From: an uncultured Methanobrevibacter sp.
GTDB taxonomy: Archaea; Methanobacteriota; Methanobacteria; Methanobacteriales; Methanobacteriaceae
Reading direction: 5' to 3'
DNA length: 64,000 nucleotides
Assembly: GCF_902784195.1 (NCBI RefSeq)
Contig: NZ_CACZTX010000001.1
Location: forward strand, 372,001-436,000
Positions 56,129-64,000 of the stretch are shown one piece after another (the first letter of the stretch is position 1; each line of letters begins with the position of its first letter). The notes beneath the pieces are model-generated. The model was not told the origin of the DNA, did no database searches, and was given only the letters and a program-made list of their open reading frames with translations. A program made the position numbers and the translations under genes.

Positions 56129-56235
56129 ATAAATTAGAATTTGAATAATCTAACCTTTATACGGAAAGCAAATTAAAAGAAAAAAATTAAAAACAAAATA
56201 TAAAACAACTAATAATTATTGAAAATGGTGAAAAT

Positions 56236-57900
56236 ATGAGTGAACTATTTACTGAACTTCCTATTGGTAAATTCTTCGAAAATATGGTTGAAAAGCAACC
56301 AGACCACGAATTTATAATTTATCCTGATAGAAACCTTAGATTTACTTATAAAGAATTTGATGAAAGAGTAGACAATCTTGCAAAAGGAATGCTCTCAATT
56401 GGAATTAAACCTGGAGACAGAGTAGGTATTTGGGCTAAAAACGTGCCTGAATGGTTAACATTTATGTTTGCATGCGCTAAAATCGGTGCAGCCATTGTAA
56501 CTGTAAACACCGCTTACCAATCACATGAACTTGAATATGTATTAGCTCAATCCGAAATGAAAGCTATTGGTATGACAGATGGATTTAGGGACACAAGTTA
56601 CTTTGACATCATTCATGAGCTTGTGCCTGAAATGTTAACAAGTGCTAGAGGAAATTTAAACAGCGAAAAATTCCCTTATTTAAAATACATTATCCATGTA
56701 GGGCAAGAAAAGCACAGAGGAATGTTCAACACTAACGAATTGTTACTTCTTGGTATGAACTATGATGATGATGAGTATCAAAAGATCAAGGATGCAGTTA
56801 CTCAAAACGATGTAATCAATATGCAATATACAAGCGGTACTGAAGGATTCCCTAAAGGTGTAATGCTTACAAGCCGTAACATCCTAAATGACGGTTACTA
56901 CATTGGAGAGAACATGAATTACACTGAAAAGGACAAGCTTCTCTTGCAAGTACCTTTATTCCACTGCTTTGGAACTGTACTTGGTGTAATGGCTGTAATT
57001 ACCCACGGTTCAACCATGGTCGTCCTTGAAGAGTATGACCCTCTTCTTGCTATCTCATCCATTCAAAAGGAAAAGTGCACTTCCATTTATGGAGTTCCTA
57101 CAATGTTCATTGGTATGATGAACCATCCAATGTTTGAGATGTTTGACATGTCTTCACTTAGAACTGGTATCATGGCAGGTTCAACTTGCCCTGTTGAAAC
57201 CATGAAGGATGCAATCAACAAAATGAACATGAAAGAGATTACCAGTGTATACGGCCTTACAGAAGCAGGACCTGGTTTTACTCAAACCAATGCAGCTGAT
57301 TCATTTGAGAAAAAGATCAATACTGTAGGAAGGAAATTCCCTAATATTGAAGTTAAGATTGTAGATCCTGAAACCGGTGAGGAACTTGGACCTGGTGAAA
57401 CTGGAGAAATCATGTGCAGAGGTTTCAATGTAATGAAAGGTTACTACAATATGCCTGAAAAAACCGCTGAAACCATTGAGCCAGATGGATGGTTACACTC
57501 TGGAGACTTAGCTACTGTAGATGAGGAAGGTTACTACTCCATTGTAGGGAGAATCAAGGACATGATTATCCGTGGAGGAGAAAATATCTACCCAAGAGAA
57601 ATCGAAGAGTATCTCTTCACTCATGAATGTGTACAGGATGTGCAGGTAGCAGGTATTCCTGATGAGAAATACGGCGAAATCGTCGGTGCATTCATTATCA
57701 AGGAACCTGGATACGATGATGTTACTGAAGCGGATATCAGAGACTTCTGTATCGGCAGCATTGCTAGATATAAAGTTCCTAAATATGTATTCTTTGTAGA
57801 TGAATTCCCACTTACAACAAGTGGTAAAATCCAAAAATACAAATTAGGCGAAATCGGTTTAAGACTTCTCGATGAGAGAAGAGAAAGAGGAGAATTATAA
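56236..57900 (+). CDS. AMP-forming acyl-CoA synthetase
   Basis: 554 aa. [15 protein letters not shown] is the phosphate-binding loop, [10 protein letters not shown] and WLHSGDLAT follow, and [20 protein letters not shown] with the C-terminal Lys in TTSGKIQKY complete the active site. Activates a carboxylic acid, probably a short or branched fatty acid taken up from the rumen fluid. Regulated, by position, by the XRE-cupin protein. Its palindromic terminator overlaps the stop. Confidence 0.9.
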   Translation: MSELFTELPIGKFFENMVEKQPDHEFIIYPDRNLRFTYKEFDERVDNLAKGMLSIGIKPGDRVGIWAKNVPEWLTFMFACAKIGAAIVTVNTAYQSHELEYVLAQSEMKAIGMTDGFRDTSYFDIIHELVPEMLTSARGNLNSEKFPYLKYIIHVGQEKHRGMFNTNELLLLGMNYDDDEYQKIKDAVTQNDVINMQYTSGTEGFPKGVMLTSRNILNDGYYIGENMNYTEKDKLLLQVPLFHCFGTVLGVMAVITHGSTMVVLEEYDPLLAISSIQKEKCTSIYGVPTMFIGMMNHPMFEMFDMSSLRTGIMAGSTCPVETMKDAINKMNMKEITSVYGLTEAGPGFTQTNAADSFEKKINTVGRKFPNIEVKIVDPETGEELGPGETGEIMCRGFNVMKGYYNMPEKTAETIEPDGWLHSGDLATVDEEGYYSIVGRIKDMIIRGGENIYPREIEEYLFTHECVQDVQVAGIPDEKYGEIVGAFIIKEPGYDDVTEADIRDFCIGSIARYKVPKYVFFVDEFPLTTSGKIQKYKLGEIGLRLLDERRERGEL

Positions 57901-57906
57901 TTCTCC
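57889..57906 (+). terminator. Palindromic terminator of the acyl-CoA synthetase
   Basis: GGAGAATT-AT-AATTCTCC covers the end and stop of the gene; a T-rich stretch follows. Works for both strands, as the neighbouring gene is convergent. Confidence 0.65.
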
Positions 57907-57922
57907 TTAACCCCTCTTTCAA

Positions 57923-58801
57923 TTATTTTTTTAAATATGTGAATTCAAAAGTTGTTTCATCAATACCATAACCAATAGCCACTTTCCTTAAGTCAGCTAG
58001 TGTTGACTCAATACCATTAACATTTTCACTATTCACTGATAATTTAAGCTTGGATGTGAGAACATTTTCTATTCCATCCAATGACCAAATATGAAAATCA
58101 TCAATTGATTCAACATGATTAACACTTAATAAATCTTTTTTTAATGAATCAACATCAATATTGCTTGGACTTGATTGCAAAAGTATTTTAACGCTTGCAA
58201 TTAATGTTTTGGCCAAATTATAGATAACCCAAACACTTACTAAAATAGATGCAATTGGATCGAGAATTGGAATGTTTGCAAAATATAAAATCAAACTGAC
58301 TATTAGAAGAGCAACCCATTCGAATACATCTCCAAGCATATGAATAGAAATGGCCTTTTCATTAAATGTTCTTCCTTTATGCAATCTAATTAAAGAAGCC
58401 CCTTTAAATATTATGCCTAAAATAGCAATCAGGATCATGCCTGAAGCATCAGGAGATTGGCTTATGAATAGTCGATGCAATGCTTCATAAGCAACAGTCA
58501 TAGAGACTAGAATGACTATAGTGGAATTAAGTAAGGCTCCAAAAATGGATAATCTTTGGAAACCGTAAGTAAAATTATCATTGGATTTGCTAATGGAAAA
58601 TTTTTCCAAAATCCATGCAATCAATATTGAAATTGTATCACTTAAATCATGCAAAGCATCAGATAGGATTGCTACACTATTCGTGAAAATTCCTCCGCTG
58701 ATAACGATAATATTAAATATTATATTTAAAACCAATGCAATGGAAAGGTTTTCGCTAGCTTCTTTATGTACATTATGTTTTTTGAAATTTTTTTTAATCA
58801 A
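57923..58801 (-). CDS. Cation diffusion facilitator transporter
   Basis: 292 aa, six membrane segments with metal-binding HDLSD (about 51-55) and HMLGDVFEW (about 155-163), then a cytoplasmic ferredoxin-like domain (about 205-290). Exports zinc, manganese or iron using protons. TTG 58801 follows AAAGGAGGATACT. The long leader carries a hairpin (58922-58949). Metal selectivity cannot be read with confidence. Confidence 0.9.
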   Translation of the reverse strand: MIKKNFKKHNVHKEASENLSIALVLNIIFNIIVISGGIFTNSVAILSDALHDLSDTISILIAWILEKFSISKSNDNFTYGFQRLSIFGALLNSTIVILVSMTVAYEALHRLFISQSPDASGMILIAILGIIFKGASLIRLHKGRTFNEKAISIHMLGDVFEWVALLIVSLILYFANIPILDPIASILVSVWVIYNLAKTLIASVKILLQSSPSNIDVDSLKKDLLSVNHVESIDDFHIWSLDGIENVLTSKLKLSVNSENVNGIESTLADLRKVAIGYGIDETTFEFTYLKK

Positions 58802-59209
58802 AGTATCCTCCTTTTATCAAGATCTTGAAATTAAATTCTATCATAACAATTTTAGAAAGAATAAAAAAATTACAATTATTCTATAAAAGAGTTTTTAAAG
58901 TCCCATAAAGCCATTCACATTTTTTTCTTTATAACTGCATAAAGAAAAATTCTTTTGAATCAGATATTGGCAAAAACCTATCATTATCTTTTAAAAACCC
59001 AAATATAAAAATATAGATTAAAGATTTTTTTAATTGAATCAATATCATATTATATTAAATTGCAAACTCTTATAATTTTATATGTTTTACTATTTAATTT
59101 AAAAATATATAAAATAATAATGATAGAAAAAAATCAAAAAGAATAAAAACTTTTAAAAATAATAAATAATATCTACTATTTTTTACATATAATATTTAGA
59201 GGAATTAAT
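58802..59209. other. Divergent region with leader hairpin
   Basis: 408 bp between CDF and the oxidoreductase. A perfect 11-bp stem (TTTTTCTTTAT/ATAAAGAAAAA, 58922-58949, loop of six) lies ~120 bp upstream of the CDF start, on its presumed leader. Otherwise A/T-rich promoter DNA; no ORF with a good ribosome site. Confidence 0.5.
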
Positions 59210-60667
59210 ATGGATTATGATGTAATATATATTGGAAGTGGAAATGCAGCATGGCAAGGAGGCCGTTTCTTAAGAAAAGCAGACCTTAAAATATTAATTG
59301 TTGAAGAAAGCCTATATGGTGGAACATGTGCAAACAGAGGTTGCAACTCAAAAGCGCTTCTTGATGCTCCATATGAAATAAAGGCATTGGCAGACAATTT
59401 CGAAGGCTGTGGAAAATCCGGTGATTTCGATGTGGATTGGACTGCATTGATGGAATTGAAACGTAAGAGAATTGCAAATATGGCTCCTTTCCTTGATGGA
59501 AAATTTAAGGAATATGACCTCGATGTGGCTCATGGAAAAGGAATAATCATTGATGAGCATACAGTTCAAGTTGGAGAAGAGAAATTCACCACAGAGAAAA
59601 TAGTCATTTGTACCGGTTTAAAACCTGTAATTCCAGACATTCCTGGAAAGGAATACCTACATGACAGCACTGACTTTTTAGACATTGATGAGCTTCCAAA
59701 GCATGCGATTATCATAGGGGCAGGATTTGTTGGAATGGAATTTGCATCAATCCTTGCAGAAGCAGGACTTGAAGCAGATGTGATAATCAGAGGAGATATG
59801 GCATTAAAATACTTCCACCAACCTTACGTTCAACATGTGATTGAAATACTTAAAGAGAAAAACATCAGATTCCACTTCAATGAAACCGTAACAGAAATCA
59901 TTAAAGATGAGAATGTTGTAATCGATAATCCTGAAGAAAGAGTTCTTAATCTTGAAAATGCATTGAATACTGATGATAAATTAAGAGATCCTGATGCTAA
60001 AATAGATAATAAGGCTTATGAAAATGCATTTACAGTAAACTGTGAAAGCGGACTAAGCTTAACTGGAGACTATGTCATTGCAGCTATGGGAAGAGAGGCA
60101 AATGTAGAGGACATTGGCCTTGAAAATGTTGGATTGGCATACACCAAAAGAGGAATTAAGGTAAATGAATACCTCCAAACTGATGTTCCTAATATCTATG
60201 CATGCGGTGATGTAGCGGATAGTGGAATTGCTAAGCTTGTAACCGTTGCGATTCATCAATCCAAATACCTTGGAAAAGCATTATTGGAGAAAAATCCTGA
60301 GAAAATAGATTATCCTGTTGTTCCTGCAGTTGCTTACACCATTCCAAGAATAGCTACAGTGGGAGTTCCTGCATTTGTAGCTGAAGAGATGGATGGATAT
60401 GAAGTTCATAGAATCCAATATGGTAAGTCATATTCACTTGAGCTTAAAAACGATAGGACTGCTGAAGCAAAGGTCATTGTAGATAAGGACCTTCAAATAG
60501 TCGGTGCAGAAATCATGGCAGCAGATGCTGAAAATGTGGCAAATATGTTTACATTCATCATCAATCAAAAAATAAGCCTTAAAGAGCTTGACCATATGAT
60601 TTATGCATTCCCTTCAAGCAGTTCTGTATGTTTGTATAAATTGCATAATATACATTATGCATTTTAA
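59210..60667 (+). CDS. NAD(P)/FAD-dependent disulfide oxidoreductase (mercuric reductase/Lpd-like)
   Basis: 485 aa. FAD loop IYIGSGNAAW, redox-active Cys40-x4-Cys45 (GGTCANRGCNSK), NAD loop IIGAGFVGMEFAS (about 168-180), a second FAD motif YACGDVADSG, and the C-terminal dimer domain ending HAIYAFPSSSS-like. The usual His-Pro of Lpd is replaced by AFPSSS, so the acceptor may differ from lipoamide. Reduces a disulfide or metal with NAD(P)H. Ribosome site AGAGGAATTA. Confidence 0.87.
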   Translation: MDYDVIYIGSGNAAWQGGRFLRKADLKILIVEESLYGGTCANRGCNSKALLDAPYEIKALADNFEGCGKSGDFDVDWTALMELKRKRIANMAPFLDGKFKEYDLDVAHGKGIIIDEHTVQVGEEKFTTEKIVICTGLKPVIPDIPGKEYLHDSTDFLDIDELPKHAIIIGAGFVGMEFASILAEAGLEADVIIRGDMALKYFHQPYVQHVIEILKEKNIRFHFNETVTEIIKDENVVIDNPEERVLNLENALNTDDKLRDPDAKIDNKAYENAFTVNCESGLSLTGDYVIAAMGREANVEDIGLENVGLAYTKRGIKVNEYLQTDVPNIYACGDVADSGIAKLVTVAIHQSKYLGKALLEKNPEKIDYPVVPAVAYTIPRIATVGVPAFVAEEMDGYEVHRIQYGKSYSLELKNDRTAEAKVIVDKDLQIVGAEIMAADAENVANMFTFIINQKISLKELDHMIYAFPSSSSVCLYKLHNIHYAF

Positions 60668-60692
60668 ATAGGAATCAATTATTTTCCTATTT
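60666..60692 (+). terminator. Terminator of the flavin oxidoreductase
   Basis: AAATAGGAA and TTCCTATTT (9 bp, 9-nt loop) directly after the stop, followed by T-rich sequence. Confidence 0.65.
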
Positions 60693-60839
60693 TTTCTATT
60701 TTTTCTATTTTTAATTTTTTATAATTTTATAATTTTTATTATTTTATATATTTTTTAAAATTTTTTATAATGTTTTTATTTTTTTATAATTTTATATAAT
60801 CTTTAAAATTTCTTTTAATGTTTTTATTTTTTTATATTT

Positions 60840-61673
60840 TTATGATTTTTTATAAGGCCCATAATTTTCCAATTTCTTACTTGCTATCCTTGATGCAAAA
60901 TCAGCAGATTCTATTAAAGTTTTATTATTTAATATTGCTAATATATATGCAGCCATATAAGTATCACCACATCCAGTAGCATCTACAATATTATCACATT
61001 TAACTGCATTTATTTTAATAGTTGTACCACCAACTTCAATAATTCTTGAACCTTTGCTACCATTTGTGATAACTAAGTTGGAATCTGCAAATTTTTCACT
61101 TTTTATGATATCAAATTCACTCTCATCCATGAAAATTGTATCACTTATATCAAAAACATGATCTAGATTATCAGATAGTTTTAATATCATCGAATTATCT
61201 TCATCCATAAATCTTAAGAAACCTTGAAGTGAAACATAGATTGGAACTTCAAAAGTTTTCAGAAATTCCAAAGTTTCAATTGGAAAGTCATTGCTGTTAA
61301 GTGGTGTCAAGACAAAGGCATCGATATCATCATTATCAATTTCACATTCTTCAAAAATATTTTTCAATTCATCGCTGAGTATAGGAACATTTGCAAAATT
61401 AGTTGATTGCCTTCTTATATCTAGATTATCCTTATCAGGATATTCATTAATGAAATGATGTGTTTCATCCTTTAAAATGAGTTTAACTTTTGATTTATCT
61501 GGAAATGAATTGATTAAATCCTCACTTGAAGCATTTACAATAGCTAAATAATCCTCATTAAACTCTTCATAGACAAAGCTTTGGAAATAACTGGCTCCCC
61601 CTACCTTTGAGTTTTCCTTATCTCCAATGATAATAAGATCTTCACATGCTGGCCCAATTAAAACAAGTGTCAT
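60840..61673 (-). CDS. PfkB-family carbohydrate kinase
   Basis: 277 aa. Typical PfkB C-terminal motif DATGCGDTYMAAYI (catalytic Asp near 231) and the N-terminal VGGASYFQS. Phosphorylates a sugar or nucleoside; shorter than ribokinase and with a weak lid. Substrate unknown. Its tail meets the oxidoreductase gene's in a T-rich spacer. Confidence 0.8.
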   Translation of the reverse strand: MTLVLIGPACEDLIIIGDKENSKVGGASYFQSFVYEEFNEDYLAIVNASSEDLINSFPDKSKVKLILKDETHHFINEYPDKDNLDIRRQSTNFANVPILSDELKNIFEECEIDNDDIDAFVLTPLNSNDFPIETLEFLKTFEVPIYVSLQGFLRFMDEDNSMILKLSDNLDHVFDISDTIFMDESEFDIIKSEKFADSNLVITNGSKGSRIIEVGGTTIKINAVKCDNIVDATGCGDTYMAAYILAILNNKTLIESADFASRIASKKLENYGPYKKS

Positions 61674-61885
61674 TGCAATCCATCATTATTTGTTTTTAAT
61701 AGAAAAAATAAAATTTCCAATTTAAAAATATTCATTCAAATATTATAAATTTTCAATCTAAAATTATTTTCTTTTTAAAAATATATAAATATAGTGAAAG
61801 ATTAATTAGTATAAAAAAAGAAATTAAATTAATATAAACAAAAAACTAATTTTCGTAAATAAAAAAAACAATTATAGGTAATAAG

Positions 61886-62422
61886 ATGGATATTTTAAGC
61901 TTACCCATTAACATCATCATTGGAAATGTAATATCTTTTTTTGCATCAATTGCACTTATTTTAAGTTGCATTGTCAATGACAAAAGGGAAGCTTATAAGT
62001 ATCAGGTTATTGAAGCGCTCATTCTTACAGTTTCTTCAGCATTTTTCCTATCATGGACCGGAATACTTACCATGCTCATTGCAGCAGCAAGGAACTACTT
62101 AGTAATGAATGAAAAGTTAAGTTCCAAATTAGCGATTATGTTCATCATAATTACCCTAATCATTTGCCCTATAATCAATACAATGGGCTTGATTGGACTT
62201 CTTCCTATGATTGGAATCATACAGCTTACCATTTGCAACTATTACTTGAAAACAATCAAATGGATTAAGGTAGCATTCATTGTAAACGTTTTGATTTATG
62301 CAATTTACTTTATAGGAATCTACGATATTGTATCATGCCTTACTCAAGTGATTACAGCAATAATTGGATTTATTTCATTATTTAAGTTAATTAAAAATGA
62401 AAAAGAAGAAAAAATAATTTAA
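61886..62422 (+). CDS. YgjV-family membrane protein
   Basis: 178 aa with about five or six membrane segments and the YgjV patterns near the start (NVISFFASIALILSC) and TGILTMLIAAARNY. Family members are inner-membrane proteins without an assigned substrate. A short charged tail ends the protein. Starts at ATG 61886 after TAGGTAATAAG. Confidence 0.8.
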   Translation: MDILSLPINIIIGNVISFFASIALILSCIVNDKREAYKYQVIEALILTVSSAFFLSWTGILTMLIAAARNYLVMNEKLSSKLAIMFIIITLIICPIINTMGLIGLLPMIGIIQLTICNYYLKTIKWIKVAFIVNVLIYAIYFIGIYDIVSCLTQVITAIIGFISLFKLIKNEKEEKII

Positions 62423-62500
62423 ATAAAAATAAATGAATAAATACTGCATTAATTCTTTGATAATAAAAAAAGAAAATATTTGAAGAGAGAAACTTAAGAA

Positions 62501-63451
62501 TTACTCTTCATTACTAAAATATTTTGTAAAGATATATGCAAGAATTGATCCTGCAAAGTTTTGCCATACTGAATATAATGCTCCAGGAACTGTTGCCAAA
62601 GTCAATGCTGGGAAATGTGTTTTTGCAAGACTTGTAGACAATCCTGAGTTCTGGAAAGCAAGTTCAATAGCAATGGTAACCATCTGTTTTCTCTTCATTC
62701 CAGACAAGTAACCTACCGCAAATCCTAAAAGCATTGCTATGAAATATTGCAAAACGATTGCAGCAATTATTACAAGAGATGAACTGATGATTGCTTCCTT
62801 GTTTGCTCCAATGACTCCTGCAACGATTATCGCAATAACAACAGAAGACAATGCAGGCAAATAATCCTTCAATTTCTCACAAAAGTCTGGAAATTTATAG
62901 TTAAGGAACAATCCTAAAGCTATTGGAATTATTACAATCTGCACAATTGAAATGAACATGTCAACTGGATTGAACGCTATTGTATTTCCAATCAGAAGCA
63001 ATGTGATTATTGGAGTTAAGATAGGTGAAATAACTGTGGAAACTGCAGTGAGTGAAACTGAAAGCGCCACATCACCTTTTGCTAGAAATGTGATTACATC
63101 AGATGCTGTTCCTCCAGGAACTGTTCCAACAAGAACAAGCCCTACAGTCAATGCCTCATTTAAAGATAAGATGCTTGCAATTGCAAATGCTATCAATGGC
63201 ATTAACAGATATTGGGCACTGACCCCTAACAAAATCTCTTTAGGCCTTTTGAATACATTTACAAAGTTCTCTATTTTTAATGTTGTACCCATTCCAAAGA
63301 GGATTACCCCTAAAAGAACATTAATAACATTTATTCCCATAAACTCTTCCATAACCCAATTGAATGAATTTGGAATGATTACAGCAATTACAACTGCAAT
63401 AAGAATGATTATAAAAAAATATTTTTCAACCAATTTAAAAATTCTTTTCAT
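62501..63451 (-). CDS. Bile acid:sodium symporter family transporter
   Basis: 316 aa with about nine or ten membrane segments. VGLVLVGTVPGGTASDVITFLAKGD-type sequence (about 120-145) and ELAFQNSGLSTSLA (about 265) are the sodium-site motifs of the BASS family. Carries an organic anion with sodium; in a gut archaeon the substrate may be a bile acid or pantoate-like compound, but it cannot be read from sequence. Confidence 0.88.
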   Translation of the reverse strand: MKRIFKLVEKYFFIIILIAVVIAVIIPNSFNWVMEEFMGINVINVLLGVILFGMGTTLKIENFVNVFKRPKEILLGVSAQYLLMPLIAFAIASILSLNEALTVGLVLVGTVPGGTASDVITFLAKGDVALSVSLTAVSTVISPILTPIITLLLIGNTIAFNPVDMFISIVQIVIIPIALGLFLNYKFPDFCEKLKDYLPALSSVVIAIIVAGVIGANKEAIISSSLVIIAAIVLQYFIAMLLGFAVGYLSGMKRKQMVTIAIELAFQNSGLSTSLAKTHFPALTLATVPGALYSVWQNFAGSILAYIFTKYFSNEE

Positions 63452-63572
63452 AACTTTAATATTTGTTAAATCTATAAATAAATGTTTATATTAAAGAATT
63501 AAATCATAAGGAACACATGAAAAAATCTCTTACTTCACTAAACTTAAATATTTTTAAAAATAATATATTAAC

Positions 63573-64000
63573 ATGACTTTCATGAATAATAATGCAAATA
63601 TAAAACAATTCCAATTGATTAAATTCCTAAATGAAAACGTCAATGATGATCATGTGATATCAAGAATTTCAATTGTACTTCGTAGAGACAAATTAGAAGC
63701 TCCTTATTATATGAATACCAAAATCAGACTCTCTTCTTGCCTTGATAATGGAGAAAATGGACTTATTCATGCAATGAACATATTAAATCATAGCAGAATG
63801 TACAATTTAACTGAAGACCGATACAATGAAATTAAATCATTGATTATTGATACATTTGAGAACAAACAATCTGAACAAGTTGAATTCTCTAAAAATGATA
63901 AACAGATTAAAATAGATTTAATGTCTAAAAACGATGAAGAATTCAAGAATCTTTATGAAAACTATCATGAACTTTTTGAGAAAATAGATAATCTGATTGA
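63573..64000 (+). CDS. Hypothetical protein (partial, runs off the window)
   Basis: ATG 63573 opens a frame to the end of the window (142 codons seen), with an alternative ATG at 63582. The product is charged and soluble with a helical Lys/Glu-rich second half. No Shine-Dalgarno; a TATA-like TTAAATATTTTT about 25 bp upstream suggests a leaderless mRNA. I do not recognise it. Confidence 0.55.
   Translation, partial: MTFMNNNANIKQFQLIKFLNENVNDDHVISRISIVLRRDKLEAPYYMNTKIRLSSCLDNGENGLIHAMNILNHSRMYNLTEDRYNEIKSLIIDTFENKQSEQVEFSKNDKQIKIDLMSKNDEEFKNLYENYHELFEKIDNLI

Overview
The window is chromosomal DNA from a methanogenic archaeon of the order Methanobacteriales, most likely a gut or rumen Methanobrevibacter. 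The signs are very low G+C, methanogen-only genes (methyl-CoM reductase component A2, CofH for F420, MfnB for methanofuran, archaeal riboflavin synthase), large adhesin-like beta-helix surface proteins, TATA-box promoters, Shine-Dalgarno leaders and T-rich terminators. I see no rRNA, tRNA, insertion sequence or CRISPR array. Both ends cut through genes.

Layout. 1-3.9 kb: membrane proteins, then a type IV pilin-like protein beside its prepilin peptidase and a ribbon-helix-helix regulator. 4.1-9.3 kb: pyrG, a vapBC toxin-antitoxin pair and aroE. 9.2-13.6 kb: a single-chain restriction-modification enzyme between two DUF2115 paralogues. 13.8-15.8 kb: an adhesin ending in a peptidoglycan-binding-like domain. 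16-22.8 kb (plus strand): hisS, hisI, a PIN/AAA/KH ATPase, a TIM-barrel protein, phenylacetate-CoA ligase and an ACT protein. 23-28 kb (minus): mdh, ferritin, two rubredoxins, UspA and atwA. 28.7-36 kb: cofH, nadM, then molybdenum/tungsten genes (moaE, two molbindins, mobA), an HD hydrolase, a UbiX-like protein and a CbiT-like methyltransferase. 36-48.8 kb: small membrane proteins, guaB, mfnB, a 1290-aa adhesin, a LUD/CCG iron-sulfur pair, a GT2-DUF2304 pair and ribC. 48.9-54.6 kb: a TPR protein, cobalt/cobinamide genes (cbiO, cbiZ) and amtB-glnK with an NrpR-type operator. 54.9-64 kb: a secreted acidic protein, a XRE-cupin regulator with an acyl-CoA synthetase, a cation diffusion facilitator, a flavin disulfide oxidoreductase, a PfkB kinase, a YgjV protein and a bile-acid-type symporter.

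The most unusual content is two intergenic loci, at about 24.05-24.43 kb (minus) and 28.18-28.68 kb (plus), that share one design. Each has a small hydrophobic or amphipathic ORF (39 and 24 codons) with a near-consensus Shine-Dalgarno sequence. Next to it, on the same strand, is a predicted ~90-100 nt RNA with its own TATA box, a 5' hairpin ending in AAACTCC, an unpaired core complementary to the ORF leader and Shine-Dalgarno (14 bp perfect; 20 bp with one bulge), and a 3' hairpin followed by a T run. Both predicted mRNAs start with AAGGTTT and have further self-pairing that hides the ribosome site. Together they look like type I toxin-antitoxin modules, which I do not know to be described in archaea.

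Other points: three genes (pyrG, cbiO, DUF2304) appear to start at CTG or ATT behind good Shine-Dalgarno sequences; several gene 3' ends and intergenic stretches carry 17-52 bp tandem duplications; and there are candidate operators in front of amtB, the molbindin genes and vapBC. All functions are read from sequence alone; no database search was run.
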